Below, piece by piece: positions 37,887 to 45,725 of a stretch of 64,000 nt of DNA; position 1 is the first letter of the stretch, and every line of letters starts with the position of its first letter. Source of the stretch: a virus; IMG/VR virus record IMGVR_UViG_3300012000_000008, positions 1 through 64,000 of that record, one strand, 5' to 3'. A program made the translations under genes and the position numbers. The notes under the pieces were generated by a model, which worked only from the letters and a program-made list of their open reading frames with translations, had not been told where the DNA came from and searched no databases.

Positions 37887-38655
37887 TTTTATATTTATTA
37901 TCTAAGAAACCACTAACACTTAAACAATCATACTCTAATTTGTAAGAGACCAATTTATTATCATTAACAACATTTGTATTCTTATAACCTTCAATTAACA
38001 TTAATGCAGGTGTGCCACCACCAACAGACCCCTCAATTACATAAGGCATAAAAGCAGTTTTCATTTTTTTAAGCTCATTTTTTAAGGTAAAGCTACTTCT
38101 TACAAAATAACATCCTTCTTTTATTAAATTAAATGTAGAATCAATATTATTAGTAAAAAATTCTTTAAAAATAGTTTCAGTATAGATATTATTTTTAACC
38201 TTAACAAAATTTTTTAAAGTATTTTTATCTATGCTTTGATAAACACATAAAATATCAAAAACTTTATTTATCAAAAAAGAGTCTATATCTTTAATTATTA
38301 TATTGTCTGTATCTACCTGTAACACATGTTCATAGCTGTCTAAAAATTCTAACACCATGAGATGTTTTAAGCAGTTAGCAATTGAACCTGTTTTTCTGAA
38401 AAACATTTCATTTATTTTTTTACTATTTGGATGTTTAGGTACAAGAGTGTCAGCCTTATAAAACTCAAAAAAATCATATGTAAATACTTTAAAGTCTTTA
38501 CACTTTAAAGACAAATATTTTTTTTCTTCTTCATTATTTACAACAAATCTACAATGCATAGATGTATTTGGATTACTAATACGCAAACTTAAATACAGTC
38601 TTTCTAAAAAATTAAAATATTTTTTATTGCAGCTTGTTATTACTATTGCAGACAT
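37876..38655 (-). CDS. Putative GT-A glycosyltransferase
   Basis: A 259-residue protein. HVLQVDTDNIIIKDI (about 110-124) is a strand followed by a D-T-D motif, the GT8-like metal site, while the rest is not GT8-typical (EGSVGGGTPALMLIEGY near the C-terminus). Convergent with and overlapping the cupin gene by 11 nt. Donor and acceptor unknown. Confidence 0.65.
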   Translation of the reverse strand: MSAIVITSCNKKYFNFLERLYLSLRISNPNTSMHCRFVVNNEEEKKYLSLKCKDFKVFTYDFFEFYKADTLVPKHPNSKKINEMFFRKTGSIANCLKHLMVLEFLDSYEHVLQVDTDNIIIKDIDSFLINKVFDILCVYQSIDKNTLKNFVKVKNNIYTETIFKEFFTNNIDSTFNLIKEGCYFVRSSFTLKNELKKMKTAFMPYVIEGSVGGGTPALMLIEGYKNTNVVNDNKLVSYKLEYDCLSVSGFLDNKYKIKI

Positions 38656-38691
38656 AGTTGATATTGTTTAAATATATATAATAATTATCTT

Positions 38692-39348
38692 GTGCATAGT
38701 AAATATCTATTTTTAGTACCTCATGCAGATGATGAAGCACTAGGGTTTGGTGGAACTATTGCAAAATTATGTGAAAAAGGCAATGAAGTAACTGTTGCTA
38801 TTGTGCAAGCACCAAACAACAGTCGTGCTGCTAAACAACTTGAAAATGCTTTTAAAGCTAAAGAAATTTTAGGCTATAAAGATTTAGATTTTATTTCTAT
38901 ACCCAATGATGTATTTTGTAATGATTTATTTTTCTTAAAGAACAAAATTGAAGATTATATTTTATCTAAAACACCTACAGTGATTTACACTTCTTTTGTT
39001 GCAGATAATCACCAAGACCATAAAAATCTTTACAGAGCTGTATCAATTGCATGCAGACCTTCTGGACCATGCAAATCAGTAAGAACTATTTTTGCCGGAG
39101 AAATAATTTCTTCTTATGATCAATCATTAGGAGTAGAAAGAATAATTTTTACACCTAATTACTATGAAACACTTGAATTAAGCCATATAAACAAAAAAAT
39201 CATGGCATTGGAAGCATATGAATATGAGATACAAGCCTCTCCTCACCCAAGGTCAAAAGAATCAATAGTTGCCAAGAGTATAGTAAGGGGATCAGAAAGC
39301 AACAGCATGTATGCTGAAGCTTTTATGATGCTAAGAACTATAATTTAG
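38692..39348 (+). CDS. PIG-L/LmbE-family deacetylase
   Basis: A 218-residue zinc-dependent N-deacetylase. PHADDEALGFGG (10-21) is the family's P-x-x-D-D-E metal motif and DNHQDHKN (about 104-111) the H-x-D-H site. Members remove acetyl groups from GlcNAc-type sugars. GTG start at 38692. Together with the GNAT and aminotransferase-like genes it suggests N-acyl amino sugar remodelling. Overlaps a convergent GT8 gene by 11 nt. Confidence 0.93.
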   Translation: MHSKYLFLVPHADDEALGFGGTIAKLCEKGNEVTVAIVQAPNNSRAAKQLENAFKAKEILGYKDLDFISIPNDVFCNDLFFLKNKIEDYILSKTPTVIYTSFVADNHQDHKNLYRAVSIACRPSGPCKSVRTIFAGEIISSYDQSLGVERIIFTPNYYETLELSHINKKIMALEAYEYEIQASPHPRSKESIVAKSIVRGSESNSMYAEAFMMLRTII

Positions 39349-40132
39349 AAAGTTCATCTTTATACTGTTTTAAAAATTTTAATAAAATATTATAGCCTGA
39401 AGGGCCATTATTTTTTAAAACACTACTTAAAACAAAACTGCTAAAATTATCTTTTATTTTGTCGGAATTAACTAAGAAAGGTTTTTTATCACCACCAAAA
39501 TGTAAAAATTTTATATCTGTATGAATATTTTTTTTATTAATAAAAGGCGTAGATAAAAAATAATTTTCTGGTAACATAGTAACTTTATCATTAAAAAAAG
39601 CATTAAGAGGGCCTTGATTACCTAGCCAGCTGTTAACACTACTTATTTTTAATAATTCCTCTACGACACTATCATTCAAGTATTTTTTACCTATTACCAT
39701 TAATCCAGCATTAAATGATTTGTCCGGACAAAACCCAGAGTAATTAAAATTTTTACTATTAACACCGTCAGGATGTGGGTGATATACTGCACCAAAATCA
39801 CATTGTAAATCAAAAAGTTCATTTATGTTTGACAAACATATCATATCCAAATCTAAAAAAATAATTTTTTCATAATTTTTAAGTCTAAAAATATTGTATC
39901 TAACCAAAGGATTAATGTTCCATTTTCTAACAGCCCGGCCACAAAACTTTGGCATTGCAGGCTCATCAATAAAAAGCACATTATTACATAATTGCTTATT
40001 TTTAACTGTTATTTTTTCTTCTTCTATAGCTAAAAAGTCAAACTTTTTTGATGTGTTGCGTATGATGGTATTTTGTAAAACTTTAAGTGCAGGAATGTAG
40101 TTGTTAGAAACAGTAACTACTATAGCTTGCAT
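39338..40132 (-). CDS. GT8-like glycosyltransferase, paralogue
   Basis: A 264-residue GT8-type protein, paralogous to the one at 32927: KIIFLDLDMICLSNI (about 88-102, DxD as D-L-D), KSFNAGLMVIGKKYL (about 137-151) and KFLHFGGDKKPF (about 208-219). It is the last gene of the sugar island, preceded by an 80-bp gap with TTAATATAATTT before the ATG. Substrate unknown. Confidence 0.9.
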   Translation of the reverse strand: MQAIVVTVSNNYIPALKVLQNTIIRNTSKKFDFLAIEEEKITVKNKQLCNNVLFIDEPAMPKFCGRAVRKWNINPLVRYNIFRLKNYEKIIFLDLDMICLSNINELFDLQCDFGAVYHPHPDGVNSKNFNYSGFCPDKSFNAGLMVIGKKYLNDSVVEELLKISSVNSWLGNQGPLNAFFNDKVTMLPENYFLSTPFINKKNIHTDIKFLHFGGDKKPFLVNSDKIKDNFSSFVLSSVLKNNGPSGYNILLKFLKQYKDELSKL

Positions 40133-40211
40133 AAATTATATTAATACTTTTCTACTTGCAATCAAGAAAAAGAAATGTTGAATTTTAAAATTTAAAGATT
40201 AATATAGATAT

Positions 40212-40412
40212 ATGCACATTGAGAAGTATACAGCTTATGTTAAAGATACCCTAACCAAAAAAAGTTTTAAACTTTCCATGGATGGAGACTGCCCCATGGA
40301 AGCACACAAGAGTTTCTACAATAGAATTAACAACTATCAAGAAATTGTTAAAATTACTGATGCCAGTAATGCTACCATATATGACTCAAACACAGGCTTC
40401 ATAAATAGTTAA
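40212..40412 (+). CDS. Small protein of unknown function
   Basis: A 66-residue protein with no motif I recognise. It begins a run of small genes after the sugar island; AATATAGATAT precedes the ATG. Stop is adjacent to the next ATG. Confidence 0.5.
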   Translation: MHIEKYTAYVKDTLTKKSFKLSMDGDCPMEAHKSFYNRINNYQEIVKITDASNATIYDSNTGFINS

Positions 40413-40592
40413 ATGATCATAGATTTTTTTGATGAAGCCAAACCTTGCCCTCCTGAAATTAAAAATTGTGAAGAACTCAGAAAGCAATACAAGCAGGATT
40501 TAAATTCTTTAAACCCCAGAACATGCAAACCTTGCCAGCTAACCAGCCTAAAAAACAAATATCTCAACATTATACAACACAAAGATAAATGA
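40413..40592 (+). CDS. Small four-cysteine protein (probable zinc binder)
   Basis: 59 residues; starts directly after the previous stop and overlaps the next start (ATGA). Cysteines occur as KPCPPEIKNC and RTCKPCQL, giving two clusters that could hold a zinc ion. The tight coupling on both sides makes it a real gene despite its size. Confidence 0.6.
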   Translation: MIIDFFDEAKPCPPEIKNCEELRKQYKQDLNSLNPRTCKPCQLTSLKNKYLNIIQHKDK

Positions 40593-40906
40593 TTGAAGCA
40601 CTAACAGTTTATTTTGTAGCCCAAGCTGCAACTGTGTTTTGGTTTTATTCACCCATTAAAACTTCATTGTTTTATATGTTTACTAAAGAACACACTTTTA
40701 ATAGTGACAATTTTGATTTACTTTTATTGTCCAAAAGCTCATTATTCAAAGTCTTGACTTGCACTTTTTGTTTCAGTTTCTGGACCAGCATTGCTGTTGC
40801 ATGTGTGATATCACATGATGCAAAATCTTTTATTTTTAATCTGTCATTTACCATTGTGATGGTATATCTTTATGAGCAAATTTTAAATTTCTTAAAGAAA
40901 GGTTGA
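40589..40906 (+). CDS. Small membrane protein, possibly DUF1360-like
   Basis: A 105-residue protein with about three hydrophobic segments (about 4-20, 52-70 and 78-100). The LTCTFCFSFW motif in the second segment resembles the C-x-x-C-x-x-F-W signature of DUF1360-type phage membrane proteins. Function unknown. Confidence 0.6.
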   Translation: MIEALTVYFVAQAATVFWFYSPIKTSLFYMFTKEHTFNSDNFDLLLLSKSSLFKVLTCTFCFSFWTSIAVACVISHDAKSFIFNLSFTIVMVYLYEQILNFLKKG

Positions 40907-40936
40907 TTAAATAATTTTTTATAATATCATATTTTT

Positions 40937-41113
40937 ATGACAGAAAACCAAGAGCTACAAACTGAACTAACTGTGCAAGATTTGAGAATTGTTGCCAATT
41001 TAATTGAATTGGCATCTGGCAAAGGCCTTCTAAAGGCCAGTGATTTGACTGTGGTGGGCAAGGTGTTTGATAAGATTGCTGCTGTATTGAAGATGCTAAA
41101 ACATGAAGTTTGA
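40937..41113 (+). CDS. Small helical phage protein
   Basis: 58 residues; LTVQDLRIVANLIELASGKGLL then VVGKVFDKIAAVLK look like two amphipathic helices, a pattern I associate with small conserved proteins of T4-like phages. The 3' end overlaps the next gene by 11 nt. The preceding 30 bp contain TATAAT. Confidence 0.65.
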   Translation: MTENQELQTELTVQDLRIVANLIELASGKGLLKASDLTVVGKVFDKIAAVLKMLKHEV

Positions 41114-41315
41114 ATTGGTAACTGTTGAGAATACTGATCATGGTGTGCATGTTAAAGTGCTTGCCAACAACAAAGAAGTGGGCATTTTATATTTGAGCCA
41201 TGATGAAGTTGATGCATTGTTAGATCTGATACGCCATGGAGCAGTCAACAGCTCCACAGAATTTAAAGACTCTTTGTTTTTAGACAGTCTTTATGATGAA
41301 GATGATGACAGTTAA
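41103..41315 (+). CDS. Small protein of unknown function
   Basis: 70 residues ending in an acidic tail (DSLYDEDDDS). No family recognised. Its stop codon lies inside the stem of the terminator that follows, and it overlaps the gene before it. Confidence 0.6.
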   Translation: MKFELVTVENTDHGVHVKVLANNKEVGILYLSHDEVDALLDLIRHGAVNSSTEFKDSLFLDSLYDEDDDS

Positions 41316-41333
41316 TCAAACTGTCTTTTTTTT
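41307..41333 (+). terminator. Intrinsic terminator
   Basis: Stem GACAGTT/AACTGTC (7 bp, 5-nt loop AATCA) followed by eight T. The gene's TAA is inside the hairpin. Confidence 0.85.
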
Positions 41334-41347
41334 GATTAAATATATTA

Positions 41348-41563
41348 ATGAAGAAGATAGACCTTGTAGAGTCTATATGTGAAGAGTTTACAGATGTTGT
41401 CATAACTGACAAGAAGAAGAACTCTGTAATATTGCATTTGCCTAAAAAATATTTTAAAGAACTCAATAACCGTTTGACTGACAAGGGGTTTGAGCTTACT
41501 TTTAAAAAAGCTGTTAGCCCTAGCCACATTACTGTGTCTTATACACTCATAAAAAACAAGTAG
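41348..41563 (+). CDS. Small protein of unknown function
   Basis: 71 residues, lysine-rich (ITDKKKNSVILHLPKKYFKEL). Preceded by TTAAATATATTA, a late-motif variant, so it starts a new unit after the terminator. No family recognised. Confidence 0.55.
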   Translation: MKKIDLVESICEEFTDVVITDKKKNSVILHLPKKYFKELNNRLTDKGFELTFKKAVSPSHITVSYTLIKNK

Positions 41564-41595
41564 ATTAATCTCTTAGTTTCCTTTATACTAATGTT

Positions 41596-42264
41596 ATGTT
41601 AGCATTTGATAAAGCTTCTCATAGCTACCGCAACATCTATACAGATGAGCAGTATATATCGGCAACCACTCTTCTGAATAAATTTAAAAAGAAGTTTGAT
41701 GCCGATTTTCATGCCAAAAGAACTGCTGCCAAAGAAGGTGTTACTCCAGAAGAAATAAAAGCTCGTTGGAAGAAAATGAATGAAGAAAGCAAAGTCAAAG
41801 GCAGTGCCATTCATGAGGCCATTGATGCATTTAACAAAACTGGTGAAATCAATGACCAGTACAAAGATCTGCTGGCCTCAGTTGCAGCATTAGGGTTATA
41901 TGATGTTAGCAAGATCAAATGTGAAGAGTTAGTATACAATCATGTTTTTAAACTTGCTGGCACTGCTGATATTATTGAAGATTTAGGTTCCAGCTTCAAT
42001 GTTTATGACTTTAAGACCAACAAGAAGTTTAATCTGTTCTCTCCTTATGGTGCAAATCTCTTGGATCCTGTTTCTCATTTGAGTGACTGTGAATACAACA
42101 TATATGCATTGCAATTGTCTTTGTATGCATTCATGTACAAGAGCATGACAGGCAAAAGAGTGGGCAAATTAGCCATCATTTACCTGACCCCTGAGAGCAA
42201 AACTGAAATATATCAAGCTCCTTATTTGTACACTGACATTAAGAATTTGTTAGTCCATGTCTAG
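41596..42264 (+). CDS. PD-(D/E)XK nuclease, RecB/exonuclease-like
   Basis: A 222-residue nuclease. KGSAIHEAIDAF (about 73-84), the GTADIIEDL motif (about 118-126), YDFKTNKK (about 133-140, the D-x-K of the active site) and YALQLSLYAFM (about 173-183, motif IV Q-x-x-x-Y) are in order, as in RecB- and Cas4-like nucleases of phages. Likely a DNA exonuclease in recombination or host DNA breakdown. Overlaps the dCMP deaminase gene by 8 nt. Confidence 0.85.
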   Translation: MLAFDKASHSYRNIYTDEQYISATTLLNKFKKKFDADFHAKRTAAKEGVTPEEIKARWKKMNEESKVKGSAIHEAIDAFNKTGEINDQYKDLLASVAALGLYDVSKIKCEELVYNHVFKLAGTADIIEDLGSSFNVYDFKTNKKFNLFSPYGANLLDPVSHLSDCEYNIYALQLSLYAFMYKSMTGKRVGKLAIIYLTPESKTEIYQAPYLYTDIKNLLVHV

Positions 42265-42703
42265 AATCAATTGGGATGTGCATGCCTTGCTACTAGCATG
42301 GGCTGCCACGTTGAGAAGTGAAGACCCTTACATGAAGGTGGGTGCCTGCGCCCTGGGCCATAGCAATGAAGTACTTGGTGTATCGTACAATGGATTGGCT
42401 CCAGGAAAAATTGTAACGGAAGAGTTTTGGGTTGACCGCAACAAACGCAGACCATTCATGATTCATGCTGAGGCCAATCTCTTGGCCAGAATTAAACGCA
42501 ATGATGCCAAGACCATGGGTGTCACATTGCAACCTTGCAGTTGTTGCGCTCAAAGCATTGTGGCCCATGGTATTAAAAAAGTGGTATATACAGAGAAGTA
42601 TGATTTTGACAAAGGAGGGTTAGACATATTAAAGTTTTATGGTGTGGACCTCATTTGCATTCCTAAAGATTATATCATAAGTAAACTCAATGAGATTTCT
42701 TGA
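42257..42703 (+). CDS. Deoxycytidylate (dCMP) deaminase
   Basis: Deaminates dCMP to dUMP for thymidylate synthesis. Zinc and catalytic residues are visible: HAE (70-72) and PCSCC (93-97, P-C-x-x-C). 148 residues, usual for the phage enzyme. With the dUTPase at 5469 it gives two routes to dUMP. Shares a 14-nt overlap with the next gene. Base composition is more GC-rich than in the sugar island. Confidence 0.93.
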   Translation: MSRINWDVHALLLAWAATLRSEDPYMKVGACALGHSNEVLGVSYNGLAPGKIVTEEFWVDRNKRRPFMIHAEANLLARIKRNDAKTMGVTLQPCSCCAQSIVAHGIKKVVYTEKYDFDKGGLDILKFYGVDLICIPKDYIISKLNEIS

Positions 42704-43130
42704 CATTATTATTGACAATTCTCCTGTAAAAGAAGCCAAACTATATGGGCCTGCACAGAAAGCAGCTGAGAGGCCTGACTCAGGTGTTACCATTCAAAAC
42801 CCTGCTGCTTACCATGTGATTCAAGATTGTGCCAATATTACTAAAAAGTATCTGCCTGTGTATATATTTGGTTTGTATGCCCATCCTTTTGAAGAACTCA
42901 AAGGTAAATTTAACTTTCAAGACATCAAAGAATTTGTAGATGCAGCTTTTTCAGATGTGACCATGAATCAATTGCTGGTCTTAATTCTGGATAAAGTTAA
43001 AAAACTGCCTTATGTGCCTGCCAAGAATGTTAATGATCCCTATGGTGATTATGAAAGCTATGAAGGGGCAAATGAAAGAGATGTAGTGTCGCTGCTTTGC
43101 AGAGCGTTTAATGTCCCTGTGCTAAAGTAA
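42690..43130 (+). CDS. Protein of unknown function
   Basis: A 146-residue protein with a charged surface-like sequence and LYGPAQKAAERPD near the N-terminus. No family recognised. Its start overlaps the deaminase gene, so co-expression in the nucleotide/small-gene operon is likely. It is convergent with a minus gene one base away. Confidence 0.6.
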   Translation: MRFLDIIIDNSPVKEAKLYGPAQKAAERPDSGVTIQNPAAYHVIQDCANITKKYLPVYIFGLYAHPFEELKGKFNFQDIKEFVDAAFSDVTMNQLLVLILDKVKKLPYVPAKNVNDPYGDYESYEGANERDVVSLLCRAFNVPVLK

Positions 43131-43131
43131 C

Positions 43132-43431
43132 TTAAACTAGTTCTTTAGCAACTTTTATGGGCTTGAAATTCAAATCCAATTTGAATGCATTTACTGCTCT
43201 CCCATCATCAAAATGTTTGATGAACTCAGATGCAGTTTTATTCAACTTGGCTTTGAATGCCTGGGTTTTGCTTCTGTTTTTGACCAATAGATAGGCATAA
43301 TCAGGAAAAACACCAACTTTGTCCAAATTGCGAACTCTGTCTCTCAGAGCTCTGGCAATGGCACAATTCTGAGGATTGGTTCTTTCTCCTTCATTTATAT
43401 GCTTATCTTTGATGCCGAGGTTTAATCTCAT
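43132..43431 (-). CDS. Small basic protein of unknown function
   Basis: A 99-residue basic protein (NPQNCAIARALRDRV, NFKPIKVAKELV). No motif recognised. It stands alone on the minus strand between two plus operons; the start is preceded by AATAATTACATG-type AT-rich sequence rather than a clear Shine-Dalgarno site. Confidence 0.55.
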   Translation of the reverse strand: MRLNLGIKDKHINEGERTNPQNCAIARALRDRVRNLDKVGVFPDYAYLLVKNRSKTQAFKAKLNKTASEFIKHFDDGRAVNAFKLDLNFKPIKVAKELV

Positions 43432-43451
43432 GTAATTATTTAGGCGTAAGA

Positions 43452-43459
43452 ATAAATAA
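43452..43459 (+). promoter_or_regulatory. Late-type promoter ATAAATAA
   Basis: ATAAATAA ending 5 nt before ATG 43465. Confidence 0.5.
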
Positions 43460-43464
43460 TTTTA

Positions 43465-43824
43465 ATGAAACTCATAGTACCTTTTATTACTTTGCAAGAA
43501 CAACTCAGAGTATTTCACTGGCAAAGCAACACATATGGCCAACACAAAGCTTTTGGCAAAGCATATGAACACTTGGGCGATCTCATTGATTCTTTTGTAG
43601 AAGTATATTCTGGTAAATATGGCAAACCCAAAGCCAAATTAAAATATAATTTTTCACTGAGTAATTTTGAAGAAGGGTATGTGGAATTTATTGACAGCGG
43701 TTTAAGCTTCCTGGATTCTTTAGAGGAGGACCTGGATCTGGCCAAGGACAGTGATTTGCTTAACATTCGTGATGAAATGAAAGCAGTGTTGAATAGATTG
43801 AAGTACCTGTTAACATTGAAGTAA
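43465..43824 (+). CDS. DUF5856-like, ferritin-like helical protein
   Basis: A 119-residue four-helix-looking protein. LQEQLRVFHWQSNTYGQHKAFGKAYEHLGDLIDSFVEVYSGKYG is a pattern I recall from small phage proteins of Dps/ferritin-like shape (DUF5856). The metal-site residues of true Dps are not all there (one His and Glu pairs visible). Function unknown. The stop overlaps the next ATG (TAATG). Confidence 0.65.
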   Translation: MKLIVPFITLQEQLRVFHWQSNTYGQHKAFGKAYEHLGDLIDSFVEVYSGKYGKPKAKLKYNFSLSNFEEGYVEFIDSGLSFLDSLEEDLDLAKDSDLLNIRDEMKAVLNRLKYLLTLK

Positions 43825-44177
43825 TGCAACACGGTTATTGGAGTTATTGTAACACAGGAAAATGCTCTGTGTGCAATACACCATGGCCTGTAAAATTTAA
43901 AAGCCCCACAGTAACATATTTGGAATCAACAGGTTATTGCAACAACTACCGTTCTGTATATTTTCCTAGCAATGCAGGTGATGGTTTGGAGCATGTAGGC
44001 GGGGTTTTTCATGGCGGTGAGTTGCAGCTACCTGCAGGTATCACAGGAGAAGAATTAATACTTTTAAGAAAGCAATTGAATGAAGATTATAAACACTTGG
44101 AGGGTAGATCAGGTGGTTTAGAAGAATGTAAAAAAAGAAGTGCCTTGGAAGGTTATAATCTGGATAATATTAAATAA
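43824..44177 (+). CDS. Small protein with N-terminal cysteines
   Basis: 117 residues. Cysteines at the start (YCNTGKCSVCNTPW) suggest zinc binding. The centre (GVFHGGELQLPAGITGEEL) is glycine-rich. It is the last gene before the tRNA cluster. No family recognised. Confidence 0.55.
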   Translation: MQHGYWSYCNTGKCSVCNTPWPVKFKSPTVTYLESTGYCNNYRSVYFPSNAGDGLEHVGGVFHGGELQLPAGITGEELILLRKQLNEDYKHLEGRSGGLEECKKRSALEGYNLDNIK

Positions 44178-44178
44178 C

Positions 44179-44187
44179 TGCTATAAT
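44179..44187 (+). promoter_or_regulatory. Extended -10 promoter TGCTATAAT for the tRNA cluster
   Basis: TGnTATAAT, perfect extended -10, 8 nt before tRNA-Glu. No -35 match at the usual spacing. The same TGnTATAAT element is at 57727. Confidence 0.75.
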
Positions 44188-44195
44188 GTGACTAT

Positions 44196-44266
44196 GCCCC
44201 TATGGTGTAATGGTAGCACTGATCCCTTTCAAGGATCTAGCCTCGGGTCAGAACCGGGTAGGGGTA
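44196..44266 (+). tRNA. tRNA-Glu(UUC)
   Basis: Full cloverleaf: acceptor GCCCCTA/TAGGGGT (G1-U72 wobble), anticodon loop CTTTCAA with anticodon TTC. No encoded CCA. The T-loop GTCAGAA departs from the usual TTCRANY, which is odd. First gene of a five-tRNA cluster. Confidence 0.9.
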
Positions 44267-44285
44267 ATGAGTTCTTTTACAGATT

Positions 44286-44363
44286 TGCTGGGTGGGCGTT
44301 TTAGCACTTTCCTTGCTCTTTAGAGCAACCGAAGAGAGAAGTGCGCCAGATCGTTCACCAGCA
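44286..44363 (+). ncRNA. Structured RNA element of unknown class inside the tRNA cluster
   Basis: Nested stems: TGCTGG (44286-44291)/CCAGCA (44358-44363), GGC/GCC (44295-44297/44345-44347), GCACTT/AAGTGC (44304-44309/44339-44344) and the inner hairpin TTGCTC-TTTA-GAGCAA (44313-44328). It does not fold as a tRNA (no TTCRA arm) and does not fit tRNA genes on either side. No protein-coding function is visible. Could be a processed RNA between tRNA-Glu and tRNA-Tyr. Confidence 0.45.
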
Positions 44364-44367
44364 TGTT

Positions 44368-44451
44368 GGGCAGGTCGCATAGCGGCAATTGCCGGTGACT
44401 GTAGATCACCTCTCTTAATTGAGTACGAAGGTTCGAGTCCTTCCCTGCCCA
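44368..44451 (+). tRNA. tRNA-Tyr(GUA)
   Basis: Acceptor GGGCAGG/CCTGCCC, anticodon loop CTGTAGA (anticodon GTA), a long variable arm as normal for bacterial Tyr, T-arm GAAGG-TTCGAGT-CCTTC, A73. No encoded CCA. Confidence 0.93.
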
Positions 44452-44461
44452 TTTTTTTAAT

Positions 44462-44543
44462 TCCTAGGTGGCGGAATGGTAGACGCACCGGACTGTTAAT
44501 CCGGCGTAGAAATACACTGTTGGTTCAAGTCCAACCCTAGGAG
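44462..44543 (+). tRNA. tRNA with Asn(GUU) anticodon and class II body
   Basis: Acceptor TCCTAGG/CCTAGGA, G73, anticodon stem CCGGA/TCCGG, loop CTGTTAA, so anticodon GTT. The D-arm (GGCGGAATGGTAGACGC) and a 14-nt variable arm (GTA-GAAA-TAC stem) are those of class II (Leu/Ser) tRNAs. True bacterial tRNA-Asn is class I. It may be charged by SerRS or LeuRS instead. Confidence 0.8.
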
Positions 44544-44550
44544 CGTTTAT

Positions 44551-44631
44551 GCCGGGGTGCCAGAGCGGTCAAATGGACCTGATTTGTAATCAGGCGCGCA
44601 AGCTACGCAGGTTCAAATCCTGTCCCCGGCC
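44551..44631 (+). tRNA. tRNA with Thr(UGU) anticodon and class II body
   Basis: Acceptor GCCGGGG/CCCCGGC, anticodon loop TTTGTAA (anticodon TGT), D-arm with a 3-bp stem and a 12-nt variable arm (CGCGCAAGCTAC) as in class II tRNAs. Discriminator position is C, which is rare. True Thr tRNAs are class I. Confidence 0.75.
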
Positions 44632-44643
44632 CATTATTTTTTT

Positions 44644-44714
44644 TGCCTTGTGGTGTAATGGTAACACAACAGACTCTGGATCTGTTTTTCTTGGTTCAAG
44701 TCCAAGCAAGGCAG
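44644..44714 (+). tRNA. tRNA-Gln(CUG)
   Basis: Acceptor TGCCTTG/CAAGGCA, G73, anticodon loop CTCTGGA (anticodon CTG), T-arm CTTGG-TTCAAGT-CCAAG. Normal class I tRNA, last of the cluster; the GDP-mannose epimerase gene begins 13 nt downstream. Confidence 0.92.
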
Positions 44715-44726
44715 AGTTGAATTGTG

Positions 44727-45725
44727 ATGAATAGCTTATACAATAATACAGTGAAACATTGTTTGGTATTGGGTGCAGGCGGTTTTATTGGCAGTCATTT
44801 AGTTACGAAACTTGTGAACCAAGGATGTTGGGTCAGAGGGGTAGACATTAAAACCCCAGAGTATGATGCTACAGATGCACATGAATTTCTTACTTTTGAT
44901 TTGAGAAATGCTGCACTAGTAGCAGAATCATTTGATTTTCTACCTAGAAATGTTGTGTTTGATGAAGTGTATCAATTGGCAGCTGACATGGGTGGTGCTG
45001 GTTATATTTTCTCCGGTGAACATGATGCTGATGTGATGCACAATTCAGCGCTCATCAATTTGCATGTGTGTGAACATGCAGTGAAATTCAAGGCCAAGAA
45101 AGTGTTCTATTCTTCTTCTGCTTGCATGTATCCTGAACACAATCAAATGGATCCTAACAACCCTAATTGTGCGGAGCATTCTGCTTACCCTGCCAACCCT
45201 GACAGTGAATATGGCTGGGAGAAACTGTTCAGTGAACGCTTGTATTTGGCTTTTCACCGCAATTATGGGTTGGATGTGCGCATTGCACGTTTTCACAACA
45301 TATTTGGACCTCTGGGTTCATGGAACAATGGCAAAGAGAAAGCACCTGCTGCTATATGCAGAAAAGTAGCACAAGCTGCAAATCATGGTGAAATAGAGAT
45401 TTGGGGTGATGGCAACCAAACTCGCAGTTTTCTCTACATAGAAGAATGTTTAGAAGCAGTGGAAAGGCTCGTGAATTCAAGTTTCTTGGGTCCAGTAAAT
45501 ATTGGCTCAGAAGAAATGATCACTATCAATGAATTGGTTGATAAAGTGAGTAAAATTGCAGGTAAATCATTGACCAAGAAGCATATACCAGGACCACTGG
45601 GTGTCAGGGGCCGCAATTCAGATAATAAACTCATTAAAGAAAAGCTTGGCTGGGCTCCTCATTTGCCAGTAGAATATGGATTGCAAAAAACCTATGAATG
45701 GATTCATTCACAGGTGAACAAATAA
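44727..45725 (+). CDS. GDP-mannose 3,5-epimerase-like protein
   Basis: A 332-residue extended SDR. GAGGFIG near the N-terminus binds NAD; YQLAADMGGAGYIF, FYSSSACMYPE, YGWEKL (the YxxxK) and RFHNIFGPLGSW then EKAPAAICRK are the family's most specific motifs, as in plant and bacterial GDP-D-mannose 3,5-epimerases. It would make GDP-L-galactose or related sugars. ATG 44727 is chosen over GTG 44724. It is apart from the main sugar island, right behind the tRNAs. Confidence 0.92.
   Translation: MNSLYNNTVKHCLVLGAGGFIGSHLVTKLVNQGCWVRGVDIKTPEYDATDAHEFLTFDLRNAALVAESFDFLPRNVVFDEVYQLAADMGGAGYIFSGEHDADVMHNSALINLHVCEHAVKFKAKKVFYSSSACMYPEHNQMDPNNPNCAEHSAYPANPDSEYGWEKLFSERLYLAFHRNYGLDVRIARFHNIFGPLGSWNNGKEKAPAAICRKVAQAANHGEIEIWGDGNQTRSFLYIEECLEAVERLVNSSFLGPVNIGSEEMITINELVDKVSKIAGKSLTKKHIPGPLGVRGRNSDNKLIKEKLGWAPHLPVEYGLQKTYEWIHSQVNK

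Noticed and set aside
44237-44734. Open frames on both strands across the tRNA cluster
   Set aside because: They run through tRNA genes and carry no recognisable protein or start signal.
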